Assembly (NCBI RefSeq): GCF_003925875.1
Contig: NZ_AP019309.1
Location: 1,674,001 to 1,738,000 of the forward strand
Source: Intestinibaculum porci
Lineage (GTDB): Bacteria > Bacillota_I > Bacilli_A > Erysipelotrichales > Coprobacillaceae
DNA: 64,000 nt
Direction: 5' to 3'
A program made the position numbers and the translations under genes. Shown here piece by piece: positions 45,313 to 53,352 of this stretch. The notes under the pieces were generated by a model, which saw only the letters and a list, made by a program, of their open reading frames with translations, did not search any database and had not been told where the DNA came from. Each line of letters starts with the position of its first letter. Position 1 is the first letter of the stretch.

Positions 45313-46049
45313 TATTTGCCACCTCCAAAACGACGTGAGCGATGCTGATAAATATAAAGATCTTTATGCAGCTGCGCTTCATCAAAATCTGGCCATAATG
45401 TCTCATCAAAGATTAATTCACTATAGCTTAACTGCCATAACAGGAAGTTGCTTAAACGGACTTCCCCGCTTGAACGGATCATCAGATCCACTGGCGGTAA
45501 GCCAGCAGTCATAAGCTGATTTTCAAAATTTTGTTCATTGATCTCATCTAAAGAGATTTCGCCATCTTTATACTGCTGCGCGAGTTTCTTTGTGGCACAG
45601 ATAATATCATCACGGCCACCATAGATAAAGGCAATGACCAGTTTTAAACCGGTATTGTTCTTTGTTCTTTCAATGCAGCGTTTGATGACTTTCTGAGTTC
45701 TTTCAGGAGCTAATTCCAGATGACCGATGGTGAGCATCTGAACGTTTTGTTCAACCAATTCATCAATATAGCTATTAAAGAATTCTTCTGGTAATTTGAA
45801 GATATAATCTACTTCATTTTTTTCTCGTTTAAAGTTTTCTGTCGAAAAAGCATAAACAGTCATAGCTTTAATGCCAAGTCTATTACATTCTAACGCTAAC
45901 CGTCTGACTGTTTTCGTCCCTTCGTGATGACCAAAGTATTTTGGTCGATGATGTTGTCTTGCCCATGTCCGATTGCCATCCATAATGAAGGCAATATGTG
46001 CGGGAAGATGTTCTAAATCTAATTCATAGGTTTCGTTTGTTTTTCCCAT
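45312..46049 (-). CDS. uppS: Undecaprenyl diphosphate synthase
   Basis: 245 residues, cis-prenyltransferase making the C55 carrier lipid for wall synthesis from farnesyl diphosphate (IspA product). Catalytic Asp in IMDGNRTWA, the YFGHHEGTKTVRR helix, YAFSTENFKREKNEV and the C-terminal RSSGEVRLSNFLLWQLSYSE are conserved. Usual MDGNRRWA reads MDGNRTWA. It has its own promoter upstream. Confidence 0.96.
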   Translation of the reverse strand: MGKTNETYELDLEHLPAHIAFIMDGNRTWARQHHRPKYFGHHEGTKTVRRLALECNRLGIKAMTVYAFSTENFKREKNEVDYIFKLPEEFFNSYIDELVEQNVQMLTIGHLELAPERTQKVIKRCIERTKNNTGLKLVIAFIYGGRDDIICATKKLAQQYKDGEISLDEINEQNFENQLMTAGLPPVDLMIRSSGEVRLSNFLLWQLSYSELIFDETLWPDFDEAQLHKDLYIYQHRSRRFGGGK

Positions 46050-46068
46050 TTTTTAGCACCTCAAGGCT

Positions 46069-46096
46069 ATTATATCATAACTGTATAGTGTTTCAA
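46069..46096 (-). promoter_or_regulatory. Promoter of uppS-cdsA
   Basis: TTGAAA at 46091-46096, 16-base spacer, TATAAT at 46069-46074 on the minus strand. Confidence 0.7.
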
Positions 46097-46106
46097 ACAC
46101 TAAAAA

Positions 46107-46134
46107 GGCTATCAGGAAATTGATAGCCTTAAAA
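46107..46134 (-). terminator. Terminator of frr
   Basis: AAGGCTATCAA-TTTCC-TGATAGCCTT then TTTAG on the minus strand. It separates pyrH-frr from the uppS unit. Confidence 0.8.
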
Positions 46135-46137
46135 TGA

Positions 46138-46683
46138 TTAAACAGTCATTAAATCTTTTTCTTTATCTTTGGCAATCTCATCAATCTTAGCGGTATATTT
46201 CTTAATGAGATCCTGTACTTCTTCTTTGCCTTCTTTTTCTTCATCTTCGTTATCAGCGGTTTTCTTAATGTCATCATTAGCGCTGCGGCGAATGTTTCTT
46301 AAGGCAACTTTGTCTTCTTCCGCCATTTTGTTGACCTGTTTTACCAGTTCCTTACGGCGATCTTCAGTGAGTGGCGGTACATTGATACGGATCACTGTGC
46401 CATCATTTTGTGGTGTTAAACCTAAATCCGCTTCATAAATGCCTCTTTCGATATCTTTTAAAGAGTTTTTGTCATAAGCCTTAATGACTAACTGACGTCC
46501 TTCAGAAACGCTGATCCCCGCAATCTGATTTAAAGGTGTTGGTGCCCCATAGTATTCTACCATGACGCTATCTAACATTGCTGGAGAAGCACGGCCAGTT
46601 CTGACTTTCGCAATGCGGCCAGTGAAACTTTCCACTGTTTTCTCCATCTTCTCTTCCGCTTCTAGTAATACTTCATCAATCAT
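46138..46683 (-). CDS. frr: Ribosome recycling factor
   Basis: 181 residues, typical length. It splits post-termination ribosomes with EF-G. The family signatures VRTGRASPAMLDSVMVEYYG and INVPPLTEDRRKELVKQ and RRSANDDIKK are present. A short acidic insertion DNEDEEKEGKEE lies in the last third. It lies 3 bp after pyrH. Confidence 0.97.
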   Translation of the reverse strand: MIDEVLLEAEEKMEKTVESFTGRIAKVRTGRASPAMLDSVMVEYYGAPTPLNQIAGISVSEGRQLVIKAYDKNSLKDIERGIYEADLGLTPQNDGTVIRINVPPLTEDRRKELVKQVNKMAEEDKVALRNIRRSANDDIKKTADNEDEEKEGKEEVQDLIKKYTAKIDEIAKDKEKDLMTV

Positions 46684-46686
46684 GTA

Positions 46687-47403
46687 TTATTCCCCTTTCG
46701 AAATGATTGTTCCGTTGACTTTATTTTCGCAGGCTAAAGCGATATTGCCTTCCTGCTGCATATTGAAGACTGATAAGTCAATATCATTGTCTTTACATAA
46801 TGTGATCGCCGTCTGATCCATGATCTTTAAATCTTTATTTAAGACATCTAAATATGTTAAACGATCATATTTTGTCGCCTTTGGATCAATCTTAGGATCA
46901 GCACTATAAACACCATCAACACCGTTTTTCGCCATTAAGATGACATCAGCGTTAATTTCAGCAGCTCTTAAAGCAGCGGTTGTATCCGTTGTAAAATAAG
47001 GTGAACCCGTTCCCCCAGCGAAAATAACAATCCGTCCTTTTTCTAAGTGACGAACAGCTCTCCGACGGATATAAGGTTCAGCAACTTCTTTCATTTCGAT
47101 TGCTGTCATACATCTTGTATCCACACCGATTGATTCCAACGCATTCTGCAGTGCTAAACCATTCATAATCGTGGCTAACATGCCCATGTAGTCAGCACTT
47201 GCTCTTTCCATGCCCATATCAGCGCCAGTTTTACCTCTCCAGATATTACCGCCGCCGCACACAACAGCCATTTCAACGCCTTTTTTATGCGCATCTTTAA
47301 TCTGTTTTGCAATATTTAAGACAACTTCAGGGTCAATACCAAAGCCTTTTACACCAGCTAAAGCTTCACCACTAATTTTTAATAAAACTCTATTATATCT
47401 CAT
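46687..47403 (-). CDS. pyrH: UMP kinase
   Basis: 238 residues, bacterial-type uridylate kinase of the amino-acid kinase fold. [33 protein letters not shown] and [15 protein letters not shown] are conserved. Because a 383-bp gap and a near-consensus promoter precede it, pyrH-frr appears to be transcribed separately from rpsB-tsf. Confidence 0.97.
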   Translation of the reverse strand: MRYNRVLLKISGEALAGVKGFGIDPEVVLNIAKQIKDAHKKGVEMAVVCGGGNIWRGKTGADMGMERASADYMGMLATIMNGLALQNALESIGVDTRCMTAIEMKEVAEPYIRRRAVRHLEKGRIVIFAGGTGSPYFTTDTTAALRAAEINADVILMAKNGVDGVYSADPKIDPKATKYDRLTYLDVLNKDLKIMDQTAITLCKDNDIDLSVFNMQQEGNIALACENKVNGTIISKGE

Positions 47404-47745
47404 CGTTTTACTCCTTTTCTCAAACTAATATCATTTTATAGTAGATTTATGATAGCGTCAATTCATTTTACGAAGTTTCAAAAAATCATTATAAATGTCT
47501 TAAACAATGCTTTTGTTCTCATCTTATGATCACATACAAAATATTATTTTTTAGACATGTATAATGCTATATTTCTAAATTTAGAATGAAACATGCCTCC
47601 CCTCAAAATAAGCCTTACTTAATCCCGTATCATATCTTTTTGTCAGTTTCGAAAGCAAGCTATGTTTTCATTTATTAACAATATCTTCTCGTACCATCAG
47701 AGGCTTCATCAAAGTGAACTCACTTCATTGTATCGTTGGCGCACA
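47404..47745. other. AT-rich gap between tsf and pyrH
   Basis: About 340 bases between the tsf terminator and pyrH. Apart from the pyrH promoter near its end, I see only very short ORFs (15 codons or fewer) and no convincing RNA structure. This gap is unusually long for a conserved rpsB-tsf-pyrH-frr cluster. Confidence 0.5.
47433..47461 (-). promoter_or_regulatory. Promoter of pyrH-frr
   Basis: TTGACG at 47456-47461, 17-base spacer, TAAAAT at 47433-47438 on the minus strand, about 30 bases before the start codon. Confidence 0.75.
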
Positions 47746-47775
47746 AAAAAAGACTAGACGTGTGGTCTAGTCTTC
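47746..47775 (-). terminator. Terminator of rpsB-tsf
   Basis: AAGACTAGACC-ACAC-GTCTAGTCTT followed by TTTTT on the minus strand. Confidence 0.85.
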
Positions 47776-47786
47776 ATGTAACATTA

Positions 47787-48680
47787 TTAGTCAGCAGCTT
47801 TCATCTGAGCAGCAACTTCAGCAGCGAAATCTTCTTCTTTCTTTTCGATACCTTCGCCAACTTTGAATCTGATCATTGCTTCTACTTTACCTTTACCTAA
47901 GTATTTAGCAACTGTCTGATCTGGATCCTTAACGAATTCCTGATCTACTAAGCAAACTTCTTTGAAGTTTTTCTGTAAACGACCAGAGATGATTCTTTCT
48001 AAGATGTTAGCCGGTTTTGGTTTAGCAGCTTTCGCATTTTCTTCTTCAGCCTGAGTCTTTAAGACATTTAATTCTCTTTCACGTACGTCAGCTGGGATAT
48101 CTTCTTCAGTGATGTACTTAGGAGCCTGAGCAGCAACGTGCATTGCAACGTCTCTTGCTTTTTCTTCAGTAGAATCAGCGATCTTTACTAAAGCAGTAAC
48201 GCTGCCACCCATATGTGAGTAAGCACCGAATACTTCGTTATCATTCTTTTCAACGACAGCGATTCTTCTTAAAGTTAATTTTTCACCGATCTTACCAGTT
48301 TTTTCTTTGATTAATGTATCTAAGTCTTCACCGTTGACATTTAATTTTAAAGCAGCTTCAACATCAGCTGGTTTATTCGCACAAACAGCCTGCGCAATTG
48401 TGTTTACTAATTCAACGAATTCCTGGTTTTTCGCAACGAAGTCAGTTTCTGAGTTGACTTCGACAACAGCAGCTGTATTACCATCGATATGGAATGCAGT
48501 TAAACCTTCAGCAGCGATACGGTCAGCTTTTTTAGCAGCTTTAGCGATCCCTTTTTCTCTTAACCAGTCGAAAGCAGCTTCGAGGTCACCGTTTGTAGCG
48601 TCTAAAGCTTTTTTACAGTCCATCATACCTGCGCCAGTTTTTTCACGTAATTCTTTTACTAATTTAGCACTTACAGCCAT
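47787..48680 (-). CDS. tsf: Translation elongation factor Ts
   Basis: 297 residues. It is the nucleotide exchange factor for EF-Tu. The N-terminal UBA-like part VKELREKTGAGMMDCKKAL and the dimerisation core with AVVEVNSETDFVAKNQEF are classic. It follows rpsB by 69 bp and ends in a strong terminator. Confidence 0.97.
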   Translation of the reverse strand: MAVSAKLVKELREKTGAGMMDCKKALDATNGDLEAAFDWLREKGIAKAAKKADRIAAEGLTAFHIDGNTAAVVEVNSETDFVAKNQEFVELVNTIAQAVCANKPADVEAALKLNVNGEDLDTLIKEKTGKIGEKLTLRRIAVVEKNDNEVFGAYSHMGGSVTALVKIADSTEEKARDVAMHVAAQAPKYITEEDIPADVRERELNVLKTQAEEENAKAAKPKPANILERIISGRLQKNFKEVCLVDQEFVKDPDQTVAKYLGKGKVEAMIRFKVGEGIEKKEEDFAAEVAAQMKAAD

Positions 48681-48749
48681 TTTTTATTCCTCCACTATGT
48701 ATTTTTATAAAAAATAAGGAAGCTAACGCTCCCTTATTTATGAACAATA

Positions 48750-49601
48750 TTAGTTATTGTTGTTAGATGCGTTATTGTTGTTATTGTTTCTTGGGTTTCT
48801 GTTTCTACGAGCGTTCTTATATCTAGGACCTCTTGATTTGTTTTCTTCTACCGAAGCAACAGCATCATTCATAGTAACTTCTTTGTCTTCTTCATCTTTT
48901 ACATAAGCAACAGTTGTTGGTTCACCTTTTGCTTCACAGATCGCATCAGCCATAGCTGCAGTGATTAACTTAACAGCACGGATTGCATCATCGTTTGCAG
49001 GGATTACATAATCAACTTCATCAGGATCACAGTTAGTATCAACGATACCAAATACTGGGATACCTAAGATTTTTGCTTCGGCAACTGCGTTATGTTCAAC
49101 TTTAGGGTCAACAACAAATAAAGCGTCTGGTAACTTCTTCATTTCTTTGATGCCGCCTAAGTTTCTTTCTAACTTATCTTTTTCCTTTAACATTAAGATT
49201 TTTTCTTTCTTAGTGTAAACGTCTAAAGAACCGTCTTCTTCCATCTTTTCTAATTCGATTAATCTCTTGATTCTCTTAGTGATTGTCTTGAAGTTTGTTA
49301 AAGTACCACCTAACCAACGAGAATTAACATAGAATGAGCCAGATCTTTCAGCTTCAGCCTGAACAGCTTCCTGAGCCTGTTTCTTAGTCCCTACGAATAA
49401 GACTTTACCACCTTTAGCAGCGATATCCATCATAGCTTTGTAAGCTTCATCGATCTTTTCAGATGATTTCTTTAAATCGATGATGTAGATCCCGTTTCTT
49501 GATGTGAAGATGTATGGAGCCATCTTTGGGTTCCATCTCTTTGTCTGATGTCCGAAATGAACACCAACTTCTAATAATCTTTTCATTGAAATTACAGCCA
49601 T
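48750..49601 (-). CDS. rpsB: Ribosomal protein uS2 with Asn-rich tail
   Basis: 283 residues from the ATG at 49601, which has GGAGGAAG upstream. [31 protein letters not shown], and [14 protein letters not shown] identify S2. The C-terminus extends beyond the usual end as a basic, then Asn-rich tail: [16 protein letters not shown]. The tail is encoded by AAC/AAT repeats. Confidence 0.95.
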   Translation of the reverse strand: MAVISMKRLLEVGVHFGHQTKRWNPKMAPYIFTSRNGIYIIDLKKSSEKIDEAYKAMMDIAAKGGKVLFVGTKKQAQEAVQAEAERSGSFYVNSRWLGGTLTNFKTITKRIKRLIELEKMEEDGSLDVYTKKEKILMLKEKDKLERNLGGIKEMKKLPDALFVVDPKVEHNAVAEAKILGIPVFGIVDTNCDPDEVDYVIPANDDAIRAVKLITAAMADAICEAKGEPTTVAYVKDEEDKEVTMNDAVASVEENKSRGPRYKNARRNRNPRNNNNNNASNNNN

Positions 49602-49642
49602 TGTAACTTCCTCCTTTTCGTTTTTTCCTCCACTGTTTCTAA

Positions 49643-49673
49643 CTATCTGCACCTTTTTGGCACTCGCAGATAG
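49643..49673 (-). promoter_or_regulatory. Leader hairpin upstream of rpsB
   Basis: CTATCTGC pairs with GCAGATAG around a 15-base loop, 42 bases before the start codon. It may be a regulatory leader (S2 autoregulation is known in other bacteria), but no known motif was recognised. Confidence 0.4.
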
Positions 49674-49708
49674 AATCCACAAGTGTGTGTAATTAAAACA
49701 CCTTGAGT

Positions 49709-49737
49709 ATTATGACATAAATAAAAAAGGTTTGCAA
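49709..49737 (-). promoter_or_regulatory. Promoter of rpsB-tsf
   Basis: TTGCAA at 49732-49737, 17-base spacer, CATAAT at 49709-49714 on the minus strand. The -35 box lies in the loop of a terminator-like hairpin (AAAGGT/ACCTTT, about 49725-49745). Confidence 0.6.
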
Positions 49738-49749
49738 CACCTTTTTGCT

Positions 49750-50018
49750 AAGAAGCAATATGAGTAATTATTTTTACATTTTTATTCATAATGATTATTA
49801 TAAAAAGATTTTATGCACATATTAAATAATTGGCTTGAAGGATGATATATCTATATTAAGATCATTTAGATTGTTTATTACTCTATTATCATATCACAAT
49901 CTTTATAATAAAAAAGCATGAAGGATCTTACTTTGACCATTCATGCTGCTAAATAAAATATTACGATATTTGATGCTGAGTCGAACTATATATAGTTCTT
50001 GTGCTTTAAAATTTTATT
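49750..50018. other. AT-rich region between rpsB promoter and the accessory patch
   Basis: No credible gene. It contains the terminator of the upstream accessory gene and a 16-base perfect palindrome GAACTATATATAGTTC near 49985-50000. The rest is featureless A+T-rich sequence, marking the edge of the low-GC patch. Confidence 0.5.
49911..49949 (-). terminator. Terminator of the DDYS-repeat gene
   Basis: GCATGAA, 21-base loop region, TTCATGC followed by TTTTTT on the minus strand. Confidence 0.6.
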
Positions 50019-52034
50019 TTAATTATTGTTCTTGCAAACATCATTAATATACTTGGTAGTTTGTTTCCCAGTTGGCAAATAAACTACTTCATAGACATAT
50101 TTCTGCTCGCTCTCTTCGGTATCATCTTCATCATAATCACTAGAACTAGAGCTATAGTTATTATAATCATCTGAATAGTCATCATCCGAATAGTCATCAT
50201 CTGAGTAATCATCATCCGAATAGTCATCATCCGAATAATCATCATCTGAATAGTCATCATCTGAGTAATCATCATTCGAATAGTCATCTTCATCGTAATA
50301 AACTCTTTGAGTATTATTAGATTTAAATGATAGAGGCACTATTGAGTTATGGATATCATTATTTGTGCTTGCGAATACAGTGCTTTGTAAAGAAATAGGT
50401 TTTAATACATTATCCAACGTTTGACTGTCGGTGATAATATTATCAGAGGAAGGCGCAAATATGATTAGCATTGAGTAGGTTCTATTCGAATAATCATAGA
50501 TTTCCGGCTTAGTTATATCTTTTTCTAGATTATCAAAATCATAGTGGTACTTTTCTGATTTTTCTTCAGTGTCTAGTTTGTACGAATCAAAATTATATTG
50601 GATTTTATTTAGTCTTCCTTCTAGTTCATCAAGGGATACAGGATCGTCACTATTCTTTAATCGAACAACTGATAATTTTTTATTTTTAAAATAAAATTCG
50701 CCACTATCATAATCTATACTAGATACGGTAACGCACGCTAAATTATACCATTTTATTGATCCTTTATGATTAGTCTCATAGCTTAGAGCGTTCTTTTTAC
50801 TTAACTTTTTAATTGCGGATATATTCTTTTTATAAGTATCATTAAATCCAATATTTTTTGAAATATATGATATAGGTAAATGTGTTAATTTATATTCTCT
50901 TTTCATCTTTTCATTAATTTTAAGATAAATTGAACCTGAAACATACACAAGAACAAAGCATAATAAAGCAATTATCACTTTTCTTTTCTTTTCATCCCTT
51001 AATGCTTTATTTAATTTATATGGAATTTTATTATAATCCTGATAACAAGAGTGAATCTTTCTTTTTAGATCATCAATTTTTTCCTTTTTATCCTTAAAGT
51101 CAGAATTGTCAGAATTTTTTACTAGTTTCTCATAATCTTCTAAATCTTTTTGGAGATCATTAACGAGTTTCTCTAAATTATTCTGATAAACATCTAAAAT
51201 CGTTGCTGTCTTCTTTTTGATTTCTATTTTCTTTTTGAGCCCTTTGGCTTTTAATAGTTCTTCTCTTAAGCGTTCCCGTCTTTGCATTCTTTCCTGATAA
51301 ATTTTTGTGATATCACTGAGCTTCTGCGGGAAATTATTTTTGATATTTTGATAGGTATTGTAGTTAAAAGTGATATACGATATGAGTCTTACTCTATTTT
51401 CATTTAAATGATTATTGAATTCATCATAAGAAAAATCAAAAGATTTATTTTCAAAATTCAAATTAAAATCATTAAAAGATATAATTTTATACTCTACTAG
51501 TTTTTTAAATAGATCCTCTGGTAAAATTTTAAAGTGATCATTTATCCGTTTGATAAGTTGATCCAAATCACAATCTTCATAAATTGAACTCTTATAAGAT
51601 AAGTCTTTAAATATGTAATTCATGCATTCAATTAATTTATCATCATTATTAAAAGCTTGTAGAAGTATTTGATATATTCTTTTAATACTTTGAGAGTTTT
51701 GGCTTTTATCAAATGTAAAAATATTTTGATATATTTCTTCGTCTGTTTTTTTATTGTAATTTTTAATGATATCTATGTAGGGGGTTAAATCTAATTTAAA
51801 GTCACCATTTAAAAAGCTGTTAATATCCGATCTACATTGTTGATAAAGTTTGGGCAGCAAAAGATTCTCGATCCCAAGAAACAAAGGTATTTCTGCCGTC
51901 TTTTTATCTAGTTTATGATATTTTATTAAGGAACCATATATATTCAAATTAGAAGGATCCTTTAAAAAAGCTTCATAATAATAGTTTTCATCTTTTTTTT
52001 TGATCAAGTATTCTTTGCGCAGTTTCAGGATCAT
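50019..52034 (-). CDS. Unknown membrane-spanning protein with acidic DDYS repeat (3' part of split locus)
   Basis: About 670 residues, not recognised. A Lys/Asn/Tyr-rich helical N-terminal half with coiled coil (about 245-345) is followed by one membrane helix, VIIALLCFVLVYVSGSIYL, around 358-376. A beta-rich outer part follows, then a tandem five-residue repeat DYSDD (about seven copies, near 595-632), a Ser-rich stretch and a short C-terminal domain. It lacks a convincing start and ribosome site. Dropping one A from the A9 run at 51993-52001 would join it in frame to the ORF upstream as one protein of about 890 residues. Base composition is far lower in G+C than core genes. Confidence 0.6.
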   Translation of the reverse strand: MILKLRKEYLIKKKDENYYYEAFLKDPSNLNIYGSLIKYHKLDKKTAEIPLFLGIENLLLPKLYQQCRSDINSFLNGDFKLDLTPYIDIIKNYNKKTDEEIYQNIFTFDKSQNSQSIKRIYQILLQAFNNDDKLIECMNYIFKDLSYKSSIYEDCDLDQLIKRINDHFKILPEDLFKKLVEYKIISFNDFNLNFENKSFDFSYDEFNNHLNENRVRLISYITFNYNTYQNIKNNFPQKLSDITKIYQERMQRRERLREELLKAKGLKKKIEIKKKTATILDVYQNNLEKLVNDLQKDLEDYEKLVKNSDNSDFKDKKEKIDDLKRKIHSCYQDYNKIPYKLNKALRDEKKRKVIIALLCFVLVYVSGSIYLKINEKMKREYKLTHLPISYISKNIGFNDTYKKNISAIKKLSKKNALSYETNHKGSIKWYNLACVTVSSIDYDSGEFYFKNKKLSVVRLKNSDDPVSLDELEGRLNKIQYNFDSYKLDTEEKSEKYHYDFDNLEKDITKPEIYDYSNRTYSMLIIFAPSSDNIITDSQTLDNVLKPISLQSTVFASTNNDIHNSIVPLSFKSNNTQRVYYDEDDYSNDDYSDDDYSDDDYSDDDYSDDDYSDDDYSDDDYSDDYNNYSSSSSDYDEDDTEESEQKYVYEVVYLPTGKQTTKYINDVCKNNN
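50165..50292 (-). repeat. 15-bp in-frame tandem repeat (DYSDD)
   Basis: Several nearly identical 15-base units such as GAATAGTCATCATCC (plus strand) encode DDDYS. Unit number can vary by slippage, changing tail length without a frame shift. Confidence 0.85.
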
Positions 52035-52701
52035 ACTGATCAAGTTCTTCCTGGTTCATCTGGCCATATTTAACTAGTAATGACTCGGTGAGGGTTTGCA
52101 TATAATTACCTATATTCTCAATAAGATCTTCACTTTTTAAAAAGTAATTACTTCCTAATGACTTACCAAGTTCATTAAGTTGTTCCTCAGCTTGTTGTTT
52201 AATATAAGTCACTAATTTATAAAGTTCTTCTGTTGCTTTTTTCTCTTGTTTGTTTACTGCTGCATTACTTACTAAATCATAAGCGATCATAGAGGAAACA
52301 GAATTTGTAATTACTCCGAACCCCGGTCCAGTTATTGTGGAAGCGGCTTGGGCTTTTGCCTGATCAATTGCCTGTGAACCGGCTTGATCTATTTCCTTTA
52401 CTGCGTTATTATAATAGCTTTTTAAAACATAAAGCATTTCTCGAAATTGGTTAACGTAAGGATTATCATTCACCAAATTACTGTCACTAACTATATATGA
52501 ACTATATATTTCAAATTCAGTGGCATATTTGTCTATTATCCCCTCTAAATCCTCCCAATTATGCAATTTAAAATTAAAGTTAGTCATTTTATAACGTAAT
52601 TCTCTCGTCAAGTTAACGTTTAGCATTGTTAATGCAACTCTAATTTTCAGTTGATCTGAAATCTTATAATGATTGCCTAAAAAAACCACATCAACTAACA
52701 T
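51988..52701 (-). CDS. Unknown protein (5' part of split locus)
   Basis: 237 residues, not recognised. GAGGTGAT precedes the ATG. The N-terminal 95 residues look globular, followed by a helical region with IDQAGSQAIDQAKAQAAS, a Gly/Ala/Ser-rich possible membrane-contacting segment (ITGPGFGVITNSVSSMIAYDLV) and a charged coiled coil. It ends RILDQKKR where an A9 run shifts into a stop. Read one base differently, RILDQKKDENYYYEAFLKDP continues smoothly into the downstream ORF, strongly suggesting one ancestral protein. Confidence 0.6.
   Translation of the reverse strand: MLVDVVFLGNHYKISDQLKIRVALTMLNVNLTRELRYKMTNFNFKLHNWEDLEGIIDKYATEFEIYSSYIVSDSNLVNDNPYVNQFREMLYVLKSYYNNAVKEIDQAGSQAIDQAKAQAASTITGPGFGVITNSVSSMIAYDLVSNAAVNKQEKKATEELYKLVTYIKQQAEEQLNELGKSLGSNYFLKSEDLIENIGNYMQTLTESLLVKYGQMNQEELDQYDPETAQRILDQKKR
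51993..52001 (-). repeat. A9 homopolymer at the junction of the split locus
   Basis: Nine A on the coding strand (T on plus) lie exactly where the two reading frames would join. A one-base loss (or two-base gain) fuses the ORFs. Confidence 0.85.
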
Positions 52702-52776
52702 TTATTATCACCTCATAATTATTTATCCGTATGTTTTTATTTTATCATAGAAGTCACATAAATTATACAGAATTAT

Positions 52777-53106
52777 TTATATTATTTTATATGTTATCTC
52801 GATGTCAGTCATATTATGAATACCATAATGCTCATTAATCCCTTTTTTGGTTTCCAAACGATGAAGAAAGATTGCGAAGATGATGAGAAGTGATGCTAAC
52901 AAAATGATTAGCTTTTTCTTAGAAATCTTGAGATGGAGTTTAAGATCGTCATTTGAGAAGAGACTATAAAGAAAAGCTGCAATAAAGGTGGCCAATAAGA
53001 GCTGTAAACTATAATGAGGGTAAAAAAGAATTATGATTTTGATTGCAAGGTTTGCAAAGCACATAATTATCACGATAGCCATCATAAATAATATGAAATC
53101 TAGCAT
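52777..53106 (-). CDS. Small membrane protein of unknown function
   Basis: 109 residues from the ATG at 53106, chosen for its GAGGAGGGG ribosome site. Three to four hydrophobic segments are seen: MLDFILFMMAIVIIMCFANL, IKIIILFYPHYSLQLLLATF, and KLIILLASLLIIFAIFL after a basic loop. A hydrophilic C-terminus of about 25 residues follows. No motif recognised. It lies 75 bp upstream of the split locus and may share its transcript. Confidence 0.6.
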   Translation of the reverse strand: MLDFILFMMAIVIIMCFANLAIKIIILFYPHYSLQLLLATFIAAFLYSLFSNDDLKLHLKISKKKLIILLASLLIIFAIFLHRLETKKGINEHYGIHNMTDIEITYKII

Positions 53107-53265
53107 GCTGGTTTCCCCTCCTCTTCTTGCTGATCCAAAAAACAATAATTCAAGAAACAAGTTTATCATAATGATATTTGAATGCATAGTGATCTTTATT
53201 AATTAAGGGAACTTTCAGCTGCTATAAACATTTTGATTCTTTTCCCACCACTTTCAAATGAAGAC

Positions 53266-53302
53266 AAAAAAAGAGCTTAGTCATTTTGACTAAACTCTCC
53301 CT
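53266..53302 (-). terminator. Terminator after the broken secreted-protein gene
   Basis: GAGTTTAGTCA-AAA-TGACTAAGCTC then TTTTTTT on the minus strand. Confidence 0.75.
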
Positions 53303-53352
53303 ATTACGGTGGATTTTAGCTTAACTTGATGAAATCTTCGCATGTCTTTTTT

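Noticed and set aside
50165-50292. Regular repeats resembling a CRISPR array
   Set aside because: Units are 15 bp, directly adjacent with no spacers, and stay in frame encoding DDDYS inside a long ORF.
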